This document shows positions 8,806 to 16,336 of a stretch of DNA of 37,270 nucleotides, in pieces (position 1 is the stretch's first letter; each line of letters opens with the position of its first letter). The notes under the pieces were generated by a model, which ran no database searches, had not been told where the DNA came from, and saw only the letters and a list, made by a program, of their open reading frames with translations. Both the position numbers and the translations under genes were made by a program. This stretch comes from JAJTHJ01 sp046316025 (GTDB lineage Bacteria; Pseudomonadota; Gammaproteobacteria; Burkholderiales; Burkholderiaceae_F): contig JBKCXU010000054.1 in assembly GCA_046316025.1 (NCBI GenBank), positions 1-37,270 on the forward strand, in the 5' to 3' direction.

Positions 8806-10218
8806 TCAGAACGCGCGCACGATCTTGCCGGGGTTGAGCAGGTTCAGCGGGTCGAAGGCGCGCTTGATGCGCGCCATCAGGTCGACCGCATCGGCCCCGT
8901 GCTCCTGCACCAGAAAGTCCATCTTGTGCAGCCCGATGCCGTGCTCGCCGGTGCAGGTGCCGTCCAGTGCCAGCGCGCGCTCGACGATGCGGCGGTTCAG
9001 GCGCTCGGCTTCTGCGAGTTCTTCCGGCTTGGTCGGATCGGCCAGGATCGCGCAGTGGAAGTTGCCGTCGCCGACGTGGCCGAGGATCGGTGCCGGCAAG
9101 AAACTCGAGCGCAGATCTTCTTCGGTCGCCACGATGCAGTCCGCCAGCCGCGAGATTGGCACGCAGACGTCGGTGGTCACGCTGCGGCACCCGGGCTTCA
9201 GTTGCAGGCAGGCGAAGTAGGCGGCGTGGCGCGCCTCCCACAGCTTGGTGCGCTCCTCCGGCTTTGTCGCCCACTTGAAGTCGGCGCCGCCGTGCTCCTG
9301 CGCGATCGCCTGCACGGTCTCGGCCTGCTCGGCGACACTGGCCGCCGAGCCGTGGAATTCAAACAGCAGCAGCGGCTGCTCCGGCAGCCCGACCTTGTCG
9401 CGCAGGTTGACCGCGCGCACCGTCAGCGCATCCAGCAGTTCGCAGCGCGCCACCGGTACGCCCAGCTGGATCGTCTGGATCACCGTGTCCACCGCGGCCT
9501 TGATGCTCGGAAACGAGCATGACGCCGCCGAAATCGCCTCCGGCTGCGGATACAGGCGCAACGTCACCTCGGTGATCACGCCGAGAGTGCCTTCGCTGCC
9601 CACAAAAATGCGGGTCAGGTCGTAGCCGGCGCTCGACTTGCGCGAGCGGCCGGCGGTGTCGATCACCTGCCCCTCGGCGGTGACGACTTTCAGCGCCAGC
9701 ACGTTCTCGCGCATCGTGCCGTAGCGGACGGCGTTGGTGCCCGAGGCGCGGGTGGCCGCCATGCCGCCCAGCGACGCATCGGCGCCAGGGTCGATGGGGA
9801 AGAAGAGGCCCGTGTCCTTGATCTCGCTGTTTAACTGCTTGCGCGTGACCCCGGCCTGTACGGTGACGGTCAAGTCCTCCGCGTCGACCGCGAGCACGCG
9901 GTTCATTCGCGACAGGTCGACGCTCACCCCGCCCTGCACCGCCAGCAGATGCCCTTCGATGGACGAGCCGACGCCGTAGGGGATCAGCGGCACGCGATGC
10001 TCGGTACACAGGCGCACGAGCGCCACCACGTCGTCGGTGGACTCGGCGAACACGACGGCGTCCGGGGCCATCGGCGGGTAGGGCGACTCGTCGCGACCAT
10101 GCTGTTCGCACACGGCGGCGGCAGTGGACAAGCGCGCGCCAAAATGGGCGGCGAGCGCTGCGACGAAGGCATCCGGTAAGGGCTTGCGCAGCGCGTGCGC
10201 GAGGGCAGGGGCGTTCAT
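8806..10218 (-). CDS. FAD-binding D-2-hydroxyacid (D-lactate-type) dehydrogenase
   Basis: The 470-residue protein has the FAD_binding_4 (PCMH/VAO) domain (PYGVGSSIEGHLLAV, then DPGADASLGGMAATRASGTN and the FVGSEGTLGVITE end) and the FAD-oxidase C-terminal domain (HVGDGNFHCAIL; CTGEHGIGLHKMDFL; FDPLNLLNPGKI). This is the cytochrome-linked D-lactate dehydrogenase/GlcD class, which oxidises D-2-hydroxy acids to 2-oxo acids and passes electrons to the respiratory chain or an electron carrier. It has no Fe-S domain. The AAGGAG ribosome site sits 7 nt before the ATG. The following gene is a hydroxyacid racemase, so together they could use both enantiomers of one substrate. The exact substrate (lactate, mandelate or other) is not readable. 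Confidence 0.92.
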   Translation of the reverse strand: MNAPALAHALRKPLPDAFVAALAAHFGARLSTAAAVCEQHGRDESPYPPMAPDAVVFAESTDDVVALVRLCTEHRVPLIPYGVGSSIEGHLLAVQGGVSVDLSRMNRVLAVDAEDLTVTVQAGVTRKQLNSEIKDTGLFFPIDPGADASLGGMAATRASGTNAVRYGTMRENVLALKVVTAEGQVIDTAGRSRKSSAGYDLTRIFVGSEGTLGVITEVTLRLYPQPEAISAASCSFPSIKAAVDTVIQTIQLGVPVARCELLDALTVRAVNLRDKVGLPEQPLLLFEFHGSAASVAEQAETVQAIAQEHGGADFKWATKPEERTKLWEARHAAYFACLQLKPGCRSVTTDVCVPISRLADCIVATEEDLRSSFLPAPILGHVGDGNFHCAILADPTKPEELAEAERLNRRIVERALALDGTCTGEHGIGLHKMDFLVQEHGADAVDLMARIKRAFDPLNLLNPGKIVRAF

Positions 10219-10403
10219 TGGCGATCTCCTTGGTGTCGAGCGCAGGGCGGCTTGTGGCCGGTGCGCGAGGCGCGCCGTCGTGCGGCGCTCCGATTATGCG
10301 GCAGCATTCGTCGTCGCCAGCGGCCTGTGTAATCTTCGCCCGCCTAGACGCGTGAACCCTTTCGCGCGCGGGCACGCAGTTCAAAGACTGGGGAGAGGGG
10401 ATC
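10219..10403. other. Divergent promoter region between hydroxyacid module and TAXI gene
   Basis: This 185-bp gap separates divergent genes and should carry both promoters. Only the ribosome sites (AAGGAG at the minus-strand side, GGGGAGAGGGG at the plus-strand side) are clear. I see no convincing -35/-10 pair, operator or riboswitch. Confidence 0.4.
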
Positions 10404-11759
10404 GTGTTCGACCGTGGAAATCTGCTTCGCTGGACCATCGTTGGCGGCGTTTTTCTGTTCGGTGTGGCGGCGGCGTTTGTTTGGTGGGCGGTACGGCCGG
10501 CCCCGCCGTCGAAGATCGTATTGACGGCCGGAGCGTCGGGCGGGGCCTACCTGGAGTTCGCGCAGCGTTATGCCGAGATCCTGGCGCGCGACGGTGTCCG
10601 GGTCGAGGTACGGACTTCGCCCGGTTCCCTGGAGAACCTGCGTCGCTTGCACCTGCCGGAGGACGATCCCGAAGCGGCCGACCTCGCCTTCGTGCAGAGC
10701 GGCGTCGCCCCGGAGGAGCAGCGCAAGGGACTGATCGGTCTGGGTCACTTGTATTTCGAGCCGGCGTGGCTCTTCGTCCGCAAGGAATTGGGCGATGCGT
10801 CGCTTGCCGATCTTGGCGACCGGAGGCTGAACATCGGGCCACCGGGCAGCGGCACCCACGCGCTCGGGCTGAACGTGCTGCGGGTGGCGCAGATCGACGG
10901 GCCGCAAGCGCAACGCTTGACGCTGGGCTTGGCCGAAGCCGCCGCCGAACTGCGGGCCGGCCGCATCGATGCGGCCTTGATGGTGGCCAAGGCCGATGCG
11001 CCCCTGGTGGACGAGCTGTTGCGCGCGCCCGAGCTGACCGCGGTGAGTTGGAAGCGGGCCGAGGCGCTCCAGCGGCGCCTGCCCGGAGTCCGCAAGATCA
11101 CGGTTCCGGCCGGGGTGGTCGACTACAAGGCGAACATCCCGGACCGCGACCTCGACACCATTGCCTCGTTGGCGACTCTGGTAGCGCGCGAGGATCTGCA
11201 TCCGGCGCTGGCGTTCTTGCTGGTGCGCGCCGCGCGCGAGATTCATGGCGGCCCCGGGCTGCTGCATGCGGCGCGCGACTTTCCGTCGATCCGCAATCTG
11301 AGCGAATTCGAGGTGCCCGAAGACGTGGTGCGGCTCTATGAGCAGGGGCCGCCCTTTTTGTATCGCTACCTGCCGTACTGGCTGGCCAATTTGCTGATGC
11401 GCCTGTGGGTGCTGGTGATTCCCCTGGCGGCGGTGATGGCGGCGCTGTCCGACTGGTTGCCCAAGTTGCTGACGCTGGGCCCCTCGATGCGCGTGCAGAA
11501 GCTGTATCGGCGCGTCAAGGCACTCGAAGCGCAGGCCGCCGCGCCCGGCGCTGCGGCAGCGGCGCCGGAACTGCTGGCGGAGATCGACCGCCCGAGCGCC
11601 GATATCGATGCCGAGCGCATCCCCGCCTCGATGCTCGACCCGCATTACGGTCTGCGCGGCAAGCTGCGGCTGCTGCGAGCCGACCTGCACGCCGCCCGCG
11701 CGCGGCTTCAAGGCGGCGTGTTGCCGCCCGTGGCCGCGTTGCTGGACGAGAGGGACTGA
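10404..11759 (+). CDS. Membrane-anchored TAXI-family (TRAP-associated) solute-binding protein
   Basis: The product is 451 residues. TM helix 9-29 replaces a cleavable signal; residues 36-300 match the TAXI/NMT1-like binding fold (KIVLTAGASGGAYLEFAQRY; DLAFVQSG; LNIGPPGSGTHALG), and a second TM helix (325-347) is followed by a cytoplasmic helical tail. Ordinary TAXI proteins are free periplasmic partners of a DctQM-type permease; here the receptor is held by two helices and no permease genes are near, so it may work as a sensor or an orphan receptor. The start is GTG, chosen for the strong GGGGAGAGGGG site and because it precedes the helix. The cobalamin adenosyltransferase gene follows after 2 bp. 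Confidence 0.87.
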   Translation: MFDRGNLLRWTIVGGVFLFGVAAAFVWWAVRPAPPSKIVLTAGASGGAYLEFAQRYAEILARDGVRVEVRTSPGSLENLRRLHLPEDDPEAADLAFVQSGVAPEEQRKGLIGLGHLYFEPAWLFVRKELGDASLADLGDRRLNIGPPGSGTHALGLNVLRVAQIDGPQAQRLTLGLAEAAAELRAGRIDAALMVAKADAPLVDELLRAPELTAVSWKRAEALQRRLPGVRKITVPAGVVDYKANIPDRDLDTIASLATLVAREDLHPALAFLLVRAAREIHGGPGLLHAARDFPSIRNLSEFEVPEDVVRLYEQGPPFLYRYLPYWLANLLMRLWVLVIPLAAVMAALSDWLPKLLTLGPSMRVQKLYRRVKALEAQAAAPGAAAAAPELLAEIDRPSADIDAERIPASMLDPHYGLRGKLRLLRADLHAARARLQGGVLPPVAALLDERD

Positions 11760-11761
11760 AC

Positions 11762-12313
11762 ATGGCGAATCGTTTGTCGAGCATCGCCACCCGCACCGGC
11801 GACGACGGCACCACGGGGCTGGGCGACGGCACGCGCGTGGCCAAGGACGATCTGCGCGTGGAGGCGATGGGCCACGTGGACGAGCTGAACTCCGTGCTCG
11901 GCTTGCTGGCGACCGAAGACCTGCCCGCCGAAGTGCGCGCCGATCTCACCGACATCCAGCACGATCTCTTCGACCTCGGCGGCGAGTTGTGCATCCCCGG
12001 CTACACGATGGTCAAGGAGGTGCAGGTGGCGCGGCTCGATGCGCGGCTGACGCACTACAACGCCGCGCTGCCGCGGCTGGCGGAGTTCATCCTGCCGGGC
12101 GGCACCCGCGCTGCCGCACTGGCGCACGTGGCGCGCACCGTCTGCCGGCGGGCCGAGCGTGCGGTGGTGGCCCTGGGCCGCGCGCAGCCGGTCAACGACG
12201 CGCTGCGCCAGTACCTGAACCGCTTGTCCGATCTGCTCTTCGTGCTCGCCCGCGTGTGCAACCGTGCAGCCGGCGGCAGCGACGTGCTCTGGCAGCAGCG
12301 CAAGAACCAGTAG
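11762..12313 (+). CDS. Cob(I)yrinic acid a,c-diamide / cob(I)alamin adenosyltransferase, PduO type
   Basis: The 183-residue enzyme transfers adenosyl from ATP to cob(I)alamin to make coenzyme B12. It shows the PduO N-terminal ATP loop (IATRTGDDGTTGLGDGTRV, residues 7-25), the conserved GHVDELNS, and the helix with CRRAERAVV and NRLSDLLFVLAR that shapes the active site. Length matches the family. The ATG lies 2 bp after the TAXI gene stop, so the two are one operon; the biochemical link between them is not evident. The gene ends 15 bp from the convergent exporter gene, with no obvious terminator. Confidence 0.94.
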   Translation: MANRLSSIATRTGDDGTTGLGDGTRVAKDDLRVEAMGHVDELNSVLGLLATEDLPAEVRADLTDIQHDLFDLGGELCIPGYTMVKEVQVARLDARLTHYNAALPRLAEFILPGGTRAAALAHVARTVCRRAERAVVALGRAQPVNDALRQYLNRLSDLLFVLARVCNRAAGGSDVLWQQRKNQ

Positions 12314-12328
12314 CGGCGGGACGCCGAC

Positions 12329-13222
12329 TCAACCGGGCTTGCGCGGCTGCCCCGGCAGCAGATTGAGCGCGAGTGCGGTACCGGCGAAGACCACGGCCGC
12401 ACCTGCCAACATTTGCAACGTCAACGCCTCAGCCAGGAACAGCGCACCCCAAAGCGTGGCGAACACGGGAATGAGGAAGGTGACGCTGGCGGCGCGCAGC
12501 GCGCCGATGCGCGCCAGCAGACGGAAGTACAGCAGGTAGGCCAGTGCGGTACAAGCGAGGCCCAGTGCCAACGCCGCCAGCCAGGCCGTCGCGGGCGGCG
12601 GCGATGATGGCCACCAGAGCAGGGCGGGCGGCAGCAGCAGCACTGCGGCGCTCGCCTGACTGCCGGCGGCGACAGCACGCGGCTCCACGCTCGCCAGCCG
12701 CCGCCGGGTGAAGTTGGCGGCCAACCCATAGGCGAAGGTGGCGAGCAGGCAGGCGCCGACCGACAGCGCGACCGCGAAGCCGCTGCTCCCGGGGCGCAGA
12801 TCGACCTTGCCCCAGACAAGAACCGCGACTCCCAGCCAACCCAGCGCCAGCCCCAACCATTGCCGGCGGCCGAAGCGCTGGCCCAGCCAGACGGCGGCGA
12901 CGGCCGCGGTCCACAGTGGCGTGGTGGCGTTCAGGATCGACGCCACGCCGGCGGTCAGGGTCAGCGTTGCGTAGGACAGCAGCACGAAGGGCAGGGCCGA
13001 GTTCAGCAGCCCGACCGTCAGCAGCGGCCGCCAATGGGTGAGCAGCGCGGCACCGCCGCCGCGCCACCACAACCAAGGCAGCAGAACCGCGGCGGCCAGC
13101 GCGACGCGCACCTCGATCAGGGCAACTGGGCCAAAGGTCGGCACCGCATAGCGCAGGAAGAGGAAGCTCGCGCCCCAGAGCGCGGCCAGCAGCAGCAGGT
13201 CGAACAGATCGCGGCGCGACAT
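12329..13222 (-). CDS. DMT-superfamily (EamA) transporter
   Basis: The product is a 297-residue integral membrane protein with about ten hydrophobic helices in two EamA repeats, typical of metabolite/amino-acid exporters of the inner membrane. Marks of the family are the N-terminal ALWGASFLFLRYAVPTFGPV, the end of repeat one (LNATTPLWTAAVAAVWLGQR) and the matching end of repeat two (FLIPVFATLWGALFLAEALT). CCGGAG precedes the ATG by 8 nt. It lies 90 bp downstream of the DAHP synthase gene on the same strand, so read-through from that gene is possible; that would place it under the aromatic attenuator, which is suggestive for an aromatic amino acid or related exporter but is only inference. Confidence 0.92.
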   Translation of the reverse strand: MSRRDLFDLLLLAALWGASFLFLRYAVPTFGPVALIEVRVALAAAVLLPWLWWRGGGAALLTHWRPLLTVGLLNSALPFVLLSYATLTLTAGVASILNATTPLWTAAVAAVWLGQRFGRRQWLGLALGWLGVAVLVWGKVDLRPGSSGFAVALSVGACLLATFAYGLAANFTRRRLASVEPRAVAAGSQASAAVLLLPPALLWWPSSPPPATAWLAALALGLACTALAYLLYFRLLARIGALRAASVTFLIPVFATLWGALFLAEALTLQMLAGAAVVFAGTALALNLLPGQPRKPG

Positions 13223-13312
13223 GGCGTGCTCCGGTGCATGAGGCGTGCAGTATCGGCAGTCCGGCCGCTCGCTGCGTCCCGCGACTTGCGCTGCAATCCG
13301 CCGGTTCGAGAC

Positions 13313-14407
13313 TTACTTGCCGGCGTGCTGGGCCGCATGCAGGCGCCGCGCGCGTACCGCGGTGGCCAGCTCGTCGAGCACCGGTACCGTGTCGTCCCAG
13401 CCCAGGCAGGGGTCGGTGATCGACTGGCCGATAGCCAGCGGCTTGCCCGGCACGAGGCCTTGCCGGCCGCCGAGCAGATGGCTCTCGATCATCACGCCGA
13501 CGATGCGCGCCTCCCCGGCAGCGAGCTGCGCGCCGACCGCGGCGCACACGCCGACCTGATTGGCCGGGTCCTTGCGGCTGTTGGCGTGGCTGGCGTCGAT
13601 CATCAGGCGCTGCGCCAGGGCGTTTTTGGCGAGTTCGGCGCAGGCGGCCTCCACACTGGCGGCGTCGTAGTTGGTGGTCTTGCCGCCGCGCAGAATGATG
13701 TGGCAGTCGTCGTTGCCGCGGGTGGAGACGATCGCCGAGTGCCCGCCCTTGGTCACCGACAGGAAATGATGCGGCCTCTGCGCCGCGAGGATCGCCTCGG
13801 CTGCAATCCGCACGTTGCCATCGGTGCCGTTCTTGAAGCCGACCGGGCAGGACAGACCGCTGGCCAGTTCGCGGTGCACCTGGCTCTCGGTCGTGCGCGC
13901 GCCGATCGCGCCCCAGGCCACGAAATCCGCGATGTACTGCGGCGTGATCATGTCCAGGTACTCGCAACCGGCGGGCAGGCCCAGCTCGTTGATGTTCATC
14001 AGCAGCTCGCGCGCCAGCCGCAGCCCGTGGTTGATGCGGAAGCTGCCGTCGAGATCCGGGTCGTTGATCAAGCCCTTCCAGCCGACCGTGGTACGCGGCT
14101 TCTCGAAGTACACGCGCATCACGATCTCCAGATCGGACGCCAGCCGCTCGCGCTCGGCGCGCAGCTTGCGCGCGTAGTCGAGCGCTGCCGCGGGATCGTG
14201 AATCGAGCAGGGGCCGACCACGACGATCAGCCGGTCGTCCATCCCGTGCAGGATGCGGTGCATCGCGCCCCGGGCCTCGTGCACGGTTTGCGAGGCGCGC
14301 TCGTCGCAGGGGAACTCGCGGATCAGGTGCGCGGGCGGGGAGAGTTCCTTGATCTCCTTGATCCGCAGGTCGTCGGTCATGAAACGCATGCTTTTGGCTC
14401 CGTCCAT
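13313..14407 (-). CDS. aroG: 3-deoxy-D-arabino-heptulosonate 7-phosphate synthase, class I (AroG-like)
   Basis: The 364-residue enzyme condenses phosphoenolpyruvate and erythrose 4-phosphate, the first step of the shikimate pathway. AroFGH-type motifs are plain: VVVGPCSIHDPAAALDYA, EKPRTTVGWKGLINDPDLDG, GFKNGTDGNVRIA, KGGHSAIV, the DASHANSRKDP loop and GVMIESHL (metal-binding Cys, His, Glu and Asp of the family are present). The N-terminal extension needed for feedback inhibition is present (IKEIKELSPPAHLIREFP), where AroG-type enzymes bind phenylalanine; which amino acid inhibits this one is not proven. The start MDGAKS is set by AAGGAG 7 nt upstream (14415-14420). A Phe/Tyr-codon-rich leader peptide and intrinsic terminator precede it, so expression is probably controlled by attenuation. 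Confidence 0.95.
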   Translation of the reverse strand: MDGAKSMRFMTDDLRIKEIKELSPPAHLIREFPCDERASQTVHEARGAMHRILHGMDDRLIVVVGPCSIHDPAAALDYARKLRAERERLASDLEIVMRVYFEKPRTTVGWKGLINDPDLDGSFRINHGLRLARELLMNINELGLPAGCEYLDMITPQYIADFVAWGAIGARTTESQVHRELASGLSCPVGFKNGTDGNVRIAAEAILAAQRPHHFLSVTKGGHSAIVSTRGNDDCHIILRGGKTTNYDAASVEAACAELAKNALAQRLMIDASHANSRKDPANQVGVCAAVGAQLAAGEARIVGVMIESHLLGGRQGLVPGKPLAIGQSITDPCLGWDDTVPVLDELATAVRARRLHAAQHAGK

Positions 14408-14439
14408 CGGGCTGCTCCTTGTGGCCCACGCCCGTGGCG

Positions 14440-14472
14440 AAAAAAAACCGCCAGGGTTTGAGCCTGGCGGTT
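14440..14472 (-). terminator. Intrinsic terminator of the aroG attenuator
   Basis: A perfect 10-bp stem (plus-strand arms 14446-14455 and 14463-14472, read on the minus strand as AACCGCCAGG and CCTGGCGGTT) with a 7-nt loop runs straight into eight U residues. It lies 33 bp before the aroG ATG and after the leader peptide stop, the standard place of an attenuator terminator. Confidence 0.9.
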
Positions 14473-14563
14473 GGGGTCGATTCGGGGGGTGTTTACGTGC
14501 GCCGCTCGACTCGTTCCGCCAGAGGCCGGAAAAAGCCGAAGAAGTAAAAACAACGAGCGGCGC
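14464..14563 (-). promoter_or_regulatory. Mutually exclusive attenuator structures (protector stem, antiterminator)
   Basis: Three pairings can be drawn on the minus-strand RNA. The protector stem is 10 perfect bp, GCGCCGCTCG (14554-14563) with CGAGCGGCGC (14499-14508), and encloses the Phe/Tyr codons. The antiterminator pairs CTGGCGG (14516-14522), just after the Phe codons, with CCGCCAG (14464-14470), plus one G-U pair. The latter segment is also the first arm of the terminator. A ribosome stalled on the Phe codons covers the first protector arm and frees CTGGCGG to block the terminator. Pairings are seen; the mechanism follows the pheA/trp attenuator model. Confidence 0.8.
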
Positions 14564-14573
14564 GATCAGTCAT
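14493..14573 (-). CDS. Phe/Tyr-rich leader peptide of aroG (26 codons)
   Basis: The small frame reads MTDRAARCFYFFGFFRPLAE followed by RVERRT and a TAA stop. Residues 9-15 are F-Y-F-F-G-F-F, five Phe and one Tyr in seven codons (TTT TAC TTC TTC GGC TTT TTC), as in the PheL leaders of enteric bacteria. A weak AAGAG site lies 9 nt before the ATG. The stop falls 20 nt before the terminator stem. It would sense charged tRNA-Phe (and to a lesser degree tRNA-Tyr) and set transcription of the DAHP synthase gene. Only 49 bp separate it from the upstream outer-membrane gene, so its promoter is either in that gap (a possible -10 TACATT at 14596-14601, without a good -35) or further upstream. Confidence 0.85.
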   Translation of the reverse strand: MTDRAARCFYFFGFFRPLAERVERRT

Positions 14574-14622
14574 GGCGTGAATCTCTTGGCGCGGGAATGT
14601 ACCCGACTTTGCCGCGCCGCGC

Positions 14623-15258
14623 TCAGAACCGGTAACGCAGGCCGATGCTGGCCGCGTTGGTCAGGCCCGGCAGATAGAAGTCCTCGCCGTCGCCGCCCGC
14701 CTCGGTCAGCCGGTAGCCGCCGTAGAGGGAGAAGTTCGATCCCAGCCGGTAGTCGACGGCCATGCCCAGCTCGAGCGCGTGCCCGCGCGCGGTGAGCGTG
14801 CCGTCGGCGGACAGCGACAGGCGCCAGCGTTCGCCGAACGTCCGGTCGCTGCCCAGATGGAACATCGGCAGCGCGCTCCAACCGTCGCGCGGCGCCAAAC
14901 TGCCGTACGCGGCGCGGCGGCCAAGGGCGTAGTCCGGGCGGCTGGCGGTCAGGCCGAGCTTGAAGTCCCAGGCCGAGATCTGGGCAAAGCTGACCCGGTA
15001 GGTCGCCTGCGCCAGCTCGTCTCGCCGCAACTGCCACGCGCTGGCCAAGTCGTAGGGCGAGGCCCAGGGCAGGAACGGGGCGCTGGCTGTGGTCAGCCGC
15101 AACTCTTGACCATTACCGAGATCGGTGACGGCGGCCGGGCGCCAGAGGTCGCGCGCGCCGTCCTCGGCGGCGGCTGCCGCGGTAGCAGGCAGCAAGGCCA
15201 TTGCTCCCAAAGCCAAGACCCGGCCAAACCCCGCGGCAACCCTTGCACGCCGTGCCAT
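14623..15258 (-). CDS. Predicted outer-membrane beta-barrel protein, function unknown
   Basis: The 211-residue precursor has a Sec signal peptide (MARRARVAAGFGRVLALGAM... cut after about residue 30 in the Ala run), then amphipathic alternating strands such as YRVSFAQISAWDFKLGLTAS, WRLSLSADGTLT, LELGMAVDYRLGSNFSLYGGYR, and ends in GLRYRF; a terminal Phe after aromatic strands is the BAM recognition signal of outer-membrane barrels. About eight strands fit an OmpA/OmpW-size barrel. I recognise no specific family. The start at the second Met is chosen because the longer frame would overlap the promoter -35 and spoil the signal peptide. Confidence 0.82.
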   Translation of the reverse strand: MARRARVAAGFGRVLALGAMALLPATAAAAAEDGARDLWRPAAVTDLGNGQELRLTTASAPFLPWASPYDLASAWQLRRDELAQATYRVSFAQISAWDFKLGLTASRPDYALGRRAAYGSLAPRDGWSALPMFHLGSDRTFGERWRLSLSADGTLTARGHALELGMAVDYRLGSNFSLYGGYRLTEAGGDGEDFYLPGLTNAASIGLRYRF

Positions 15259-15289
15259 GTCGACCCCCAAAACGACAAGCTCGGCCCCG

Positions 15290-15318
15290 ATTTGACGCCG
15301 CCGGCGCACGCCTGCCAA
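15290..15318 (-). promoter_or_regulatory. Sigma-70-type promoter of the outer-membrane protein gene
   Basis: On the minus strand TTGGCA (15313-15318) and TCAAAT (15290-15295) are 17 bp apart, 5/6 and 4/6 matches to consensus. The start of transcription would be near 15283, about 25 nt before the ATG. Confidence 0.55.
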
Positions 15319-15391
15319 GGGGTTGTCGGCGCGAATGCTCGATTTGCGTCAGTGATTGGCGCCGCGATCGCCGCGCGCCGTGGCGCGGTTG

Positions 15392-16336
15392 CTACGCGGC
15401 GAAGAAGTACAGCGTCAGGTGGAAGAACACCGGCGCGGCAAACGCCAGCCCTTCGATCCGCCCGAGCACGCCGTGCACCAGCGGCACGCCGCTTTCGAGC
15501 GTCAGATCGCGCACGCCGAGGCTGCGTTCCACCGCGGTGAGCACGACGCTGCCCAGCAGCGAGGCGCCGACGATGGCCATCGACATCAAGGTCGACTGCC
15601 AGATGCGAAACGGCGTGATCCCCCACAGCAGCGTGCCGACCACCACCGCGCCGATGGCGCCGGCGAGCACCCCTTCGCGGCTCTTGGTCGGGTCCCAGCG
15701 CAGCGGCGTGCGGCCCCAGAAGACGCTCGCCACCACGGCCAGCAGGTCTGCCAGAAACACGACCAGCAGCAGGTACAGCAACAGCAGCCAGCCGCGGTCG
15801 TCGTAGCCGGGCAGGCTCAGCCGCGCCACCGCCGGGGCGTGGCTGACGCAGAAGACGCAGATCATCATCCCCCACTGCATCTTGGCCACGCGGTCGAGGT
15901 AGCGCTCGGTGTCCTGGGCGATGGCCATGAGCACCGGCAGCAGCAAAAAGAGGTAGACCGGGATGAACACCGTAAAGAGCGCAAAGGAGCCGCCCGCCAC
16001 CAGCAGGTACTGCAGCGGGATGACGACGTAGAAAGCCAGCACCAGCGCCCAGTAGTCGGAGGCGCGGATCGGCGTCAGCGCGACGAACTCGCGCAGCGCG
16101 AAGAACGATGCCGCGGCAAAGAGCACGGCCAGCGCCGCTTCGCCCAGGGCAAAGCCGGCGGCGAAGAGCAGCACCAGCACCCAGCCGACGCGGATGCGCA
16201 GGTTCAGCTGCCGCGCCCAGGCGATGCGATCCTGCTCGCGCGCGCGGGCGGCGATCCGGTTGCCGATGGCGGTGCCGATGCCGAAGACCAGCAGCATCGC
16301 CGCCATCACGGCGAGGAAGAGCTGGGTGCCTCTCAT
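15392..16336 (-). CDS. CdsA-like phosphatidate cytidylyltransferase (divergent)
   Basis: The product is a 314-residue polytopic membrane protein with about eight TM helices. It matches the CdsA family, which makes CDP-diacylglycerol from phosphatidate and CTP, through FWGRTPLRWDPTKSREG and the C-terminal signature region GVRDLTLESGVPLVHGVLGR. The signature is altered: the usual HGG-x-x-D-R-x-D reads HGVLGRIE here, losing one acidic residue and replacing the other by Glu. Together with the overlapping acyltransferase gene (ATGA overlap) this resembles the acyltransferase/CdsA-paralogue pairs of the YnbB kind rather than the main CdsA gene, which normally sits with bamA/rseP. It may act on a different lipid substrate. 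The ATG is fixed by the overlap. Confidence 0.85.
   Translation of the reverse strand: MRGTQLFLAVMAAMLLVFGIGTAIGNRIAARAREQDRIAWARQLNLRIRVGWVLVLLFAAGFALGEAALAVLFAAASFFALREFVALTPIRASDYWALVLAFYVVIPLQYLLVAGGSFALFTVFIPVYLFLLLPVLMAIAQDTERYLDRVAKMQWGMMICVFCVSHAPAVARLSLPGYDDRGWLLLLYLLLVVFLADLLAVVASVFWGRTPLRWDPTKSREGVLAGAIGAVVVGTLLWGITPFRIWQSTLMSMAIVGASLLGSVVLTAVERSLGVRDLTLESGVPLVHGVLGRIEGLAFAAPVFFHLTLYFFAA

Noticed and set aside
10219..10403. Possible cobalamin riboswitch before the TAXI/adenosyltransferase operon
   Set aside because: No B12-box-like sequence or the required stems are seen, and the gap is too short.
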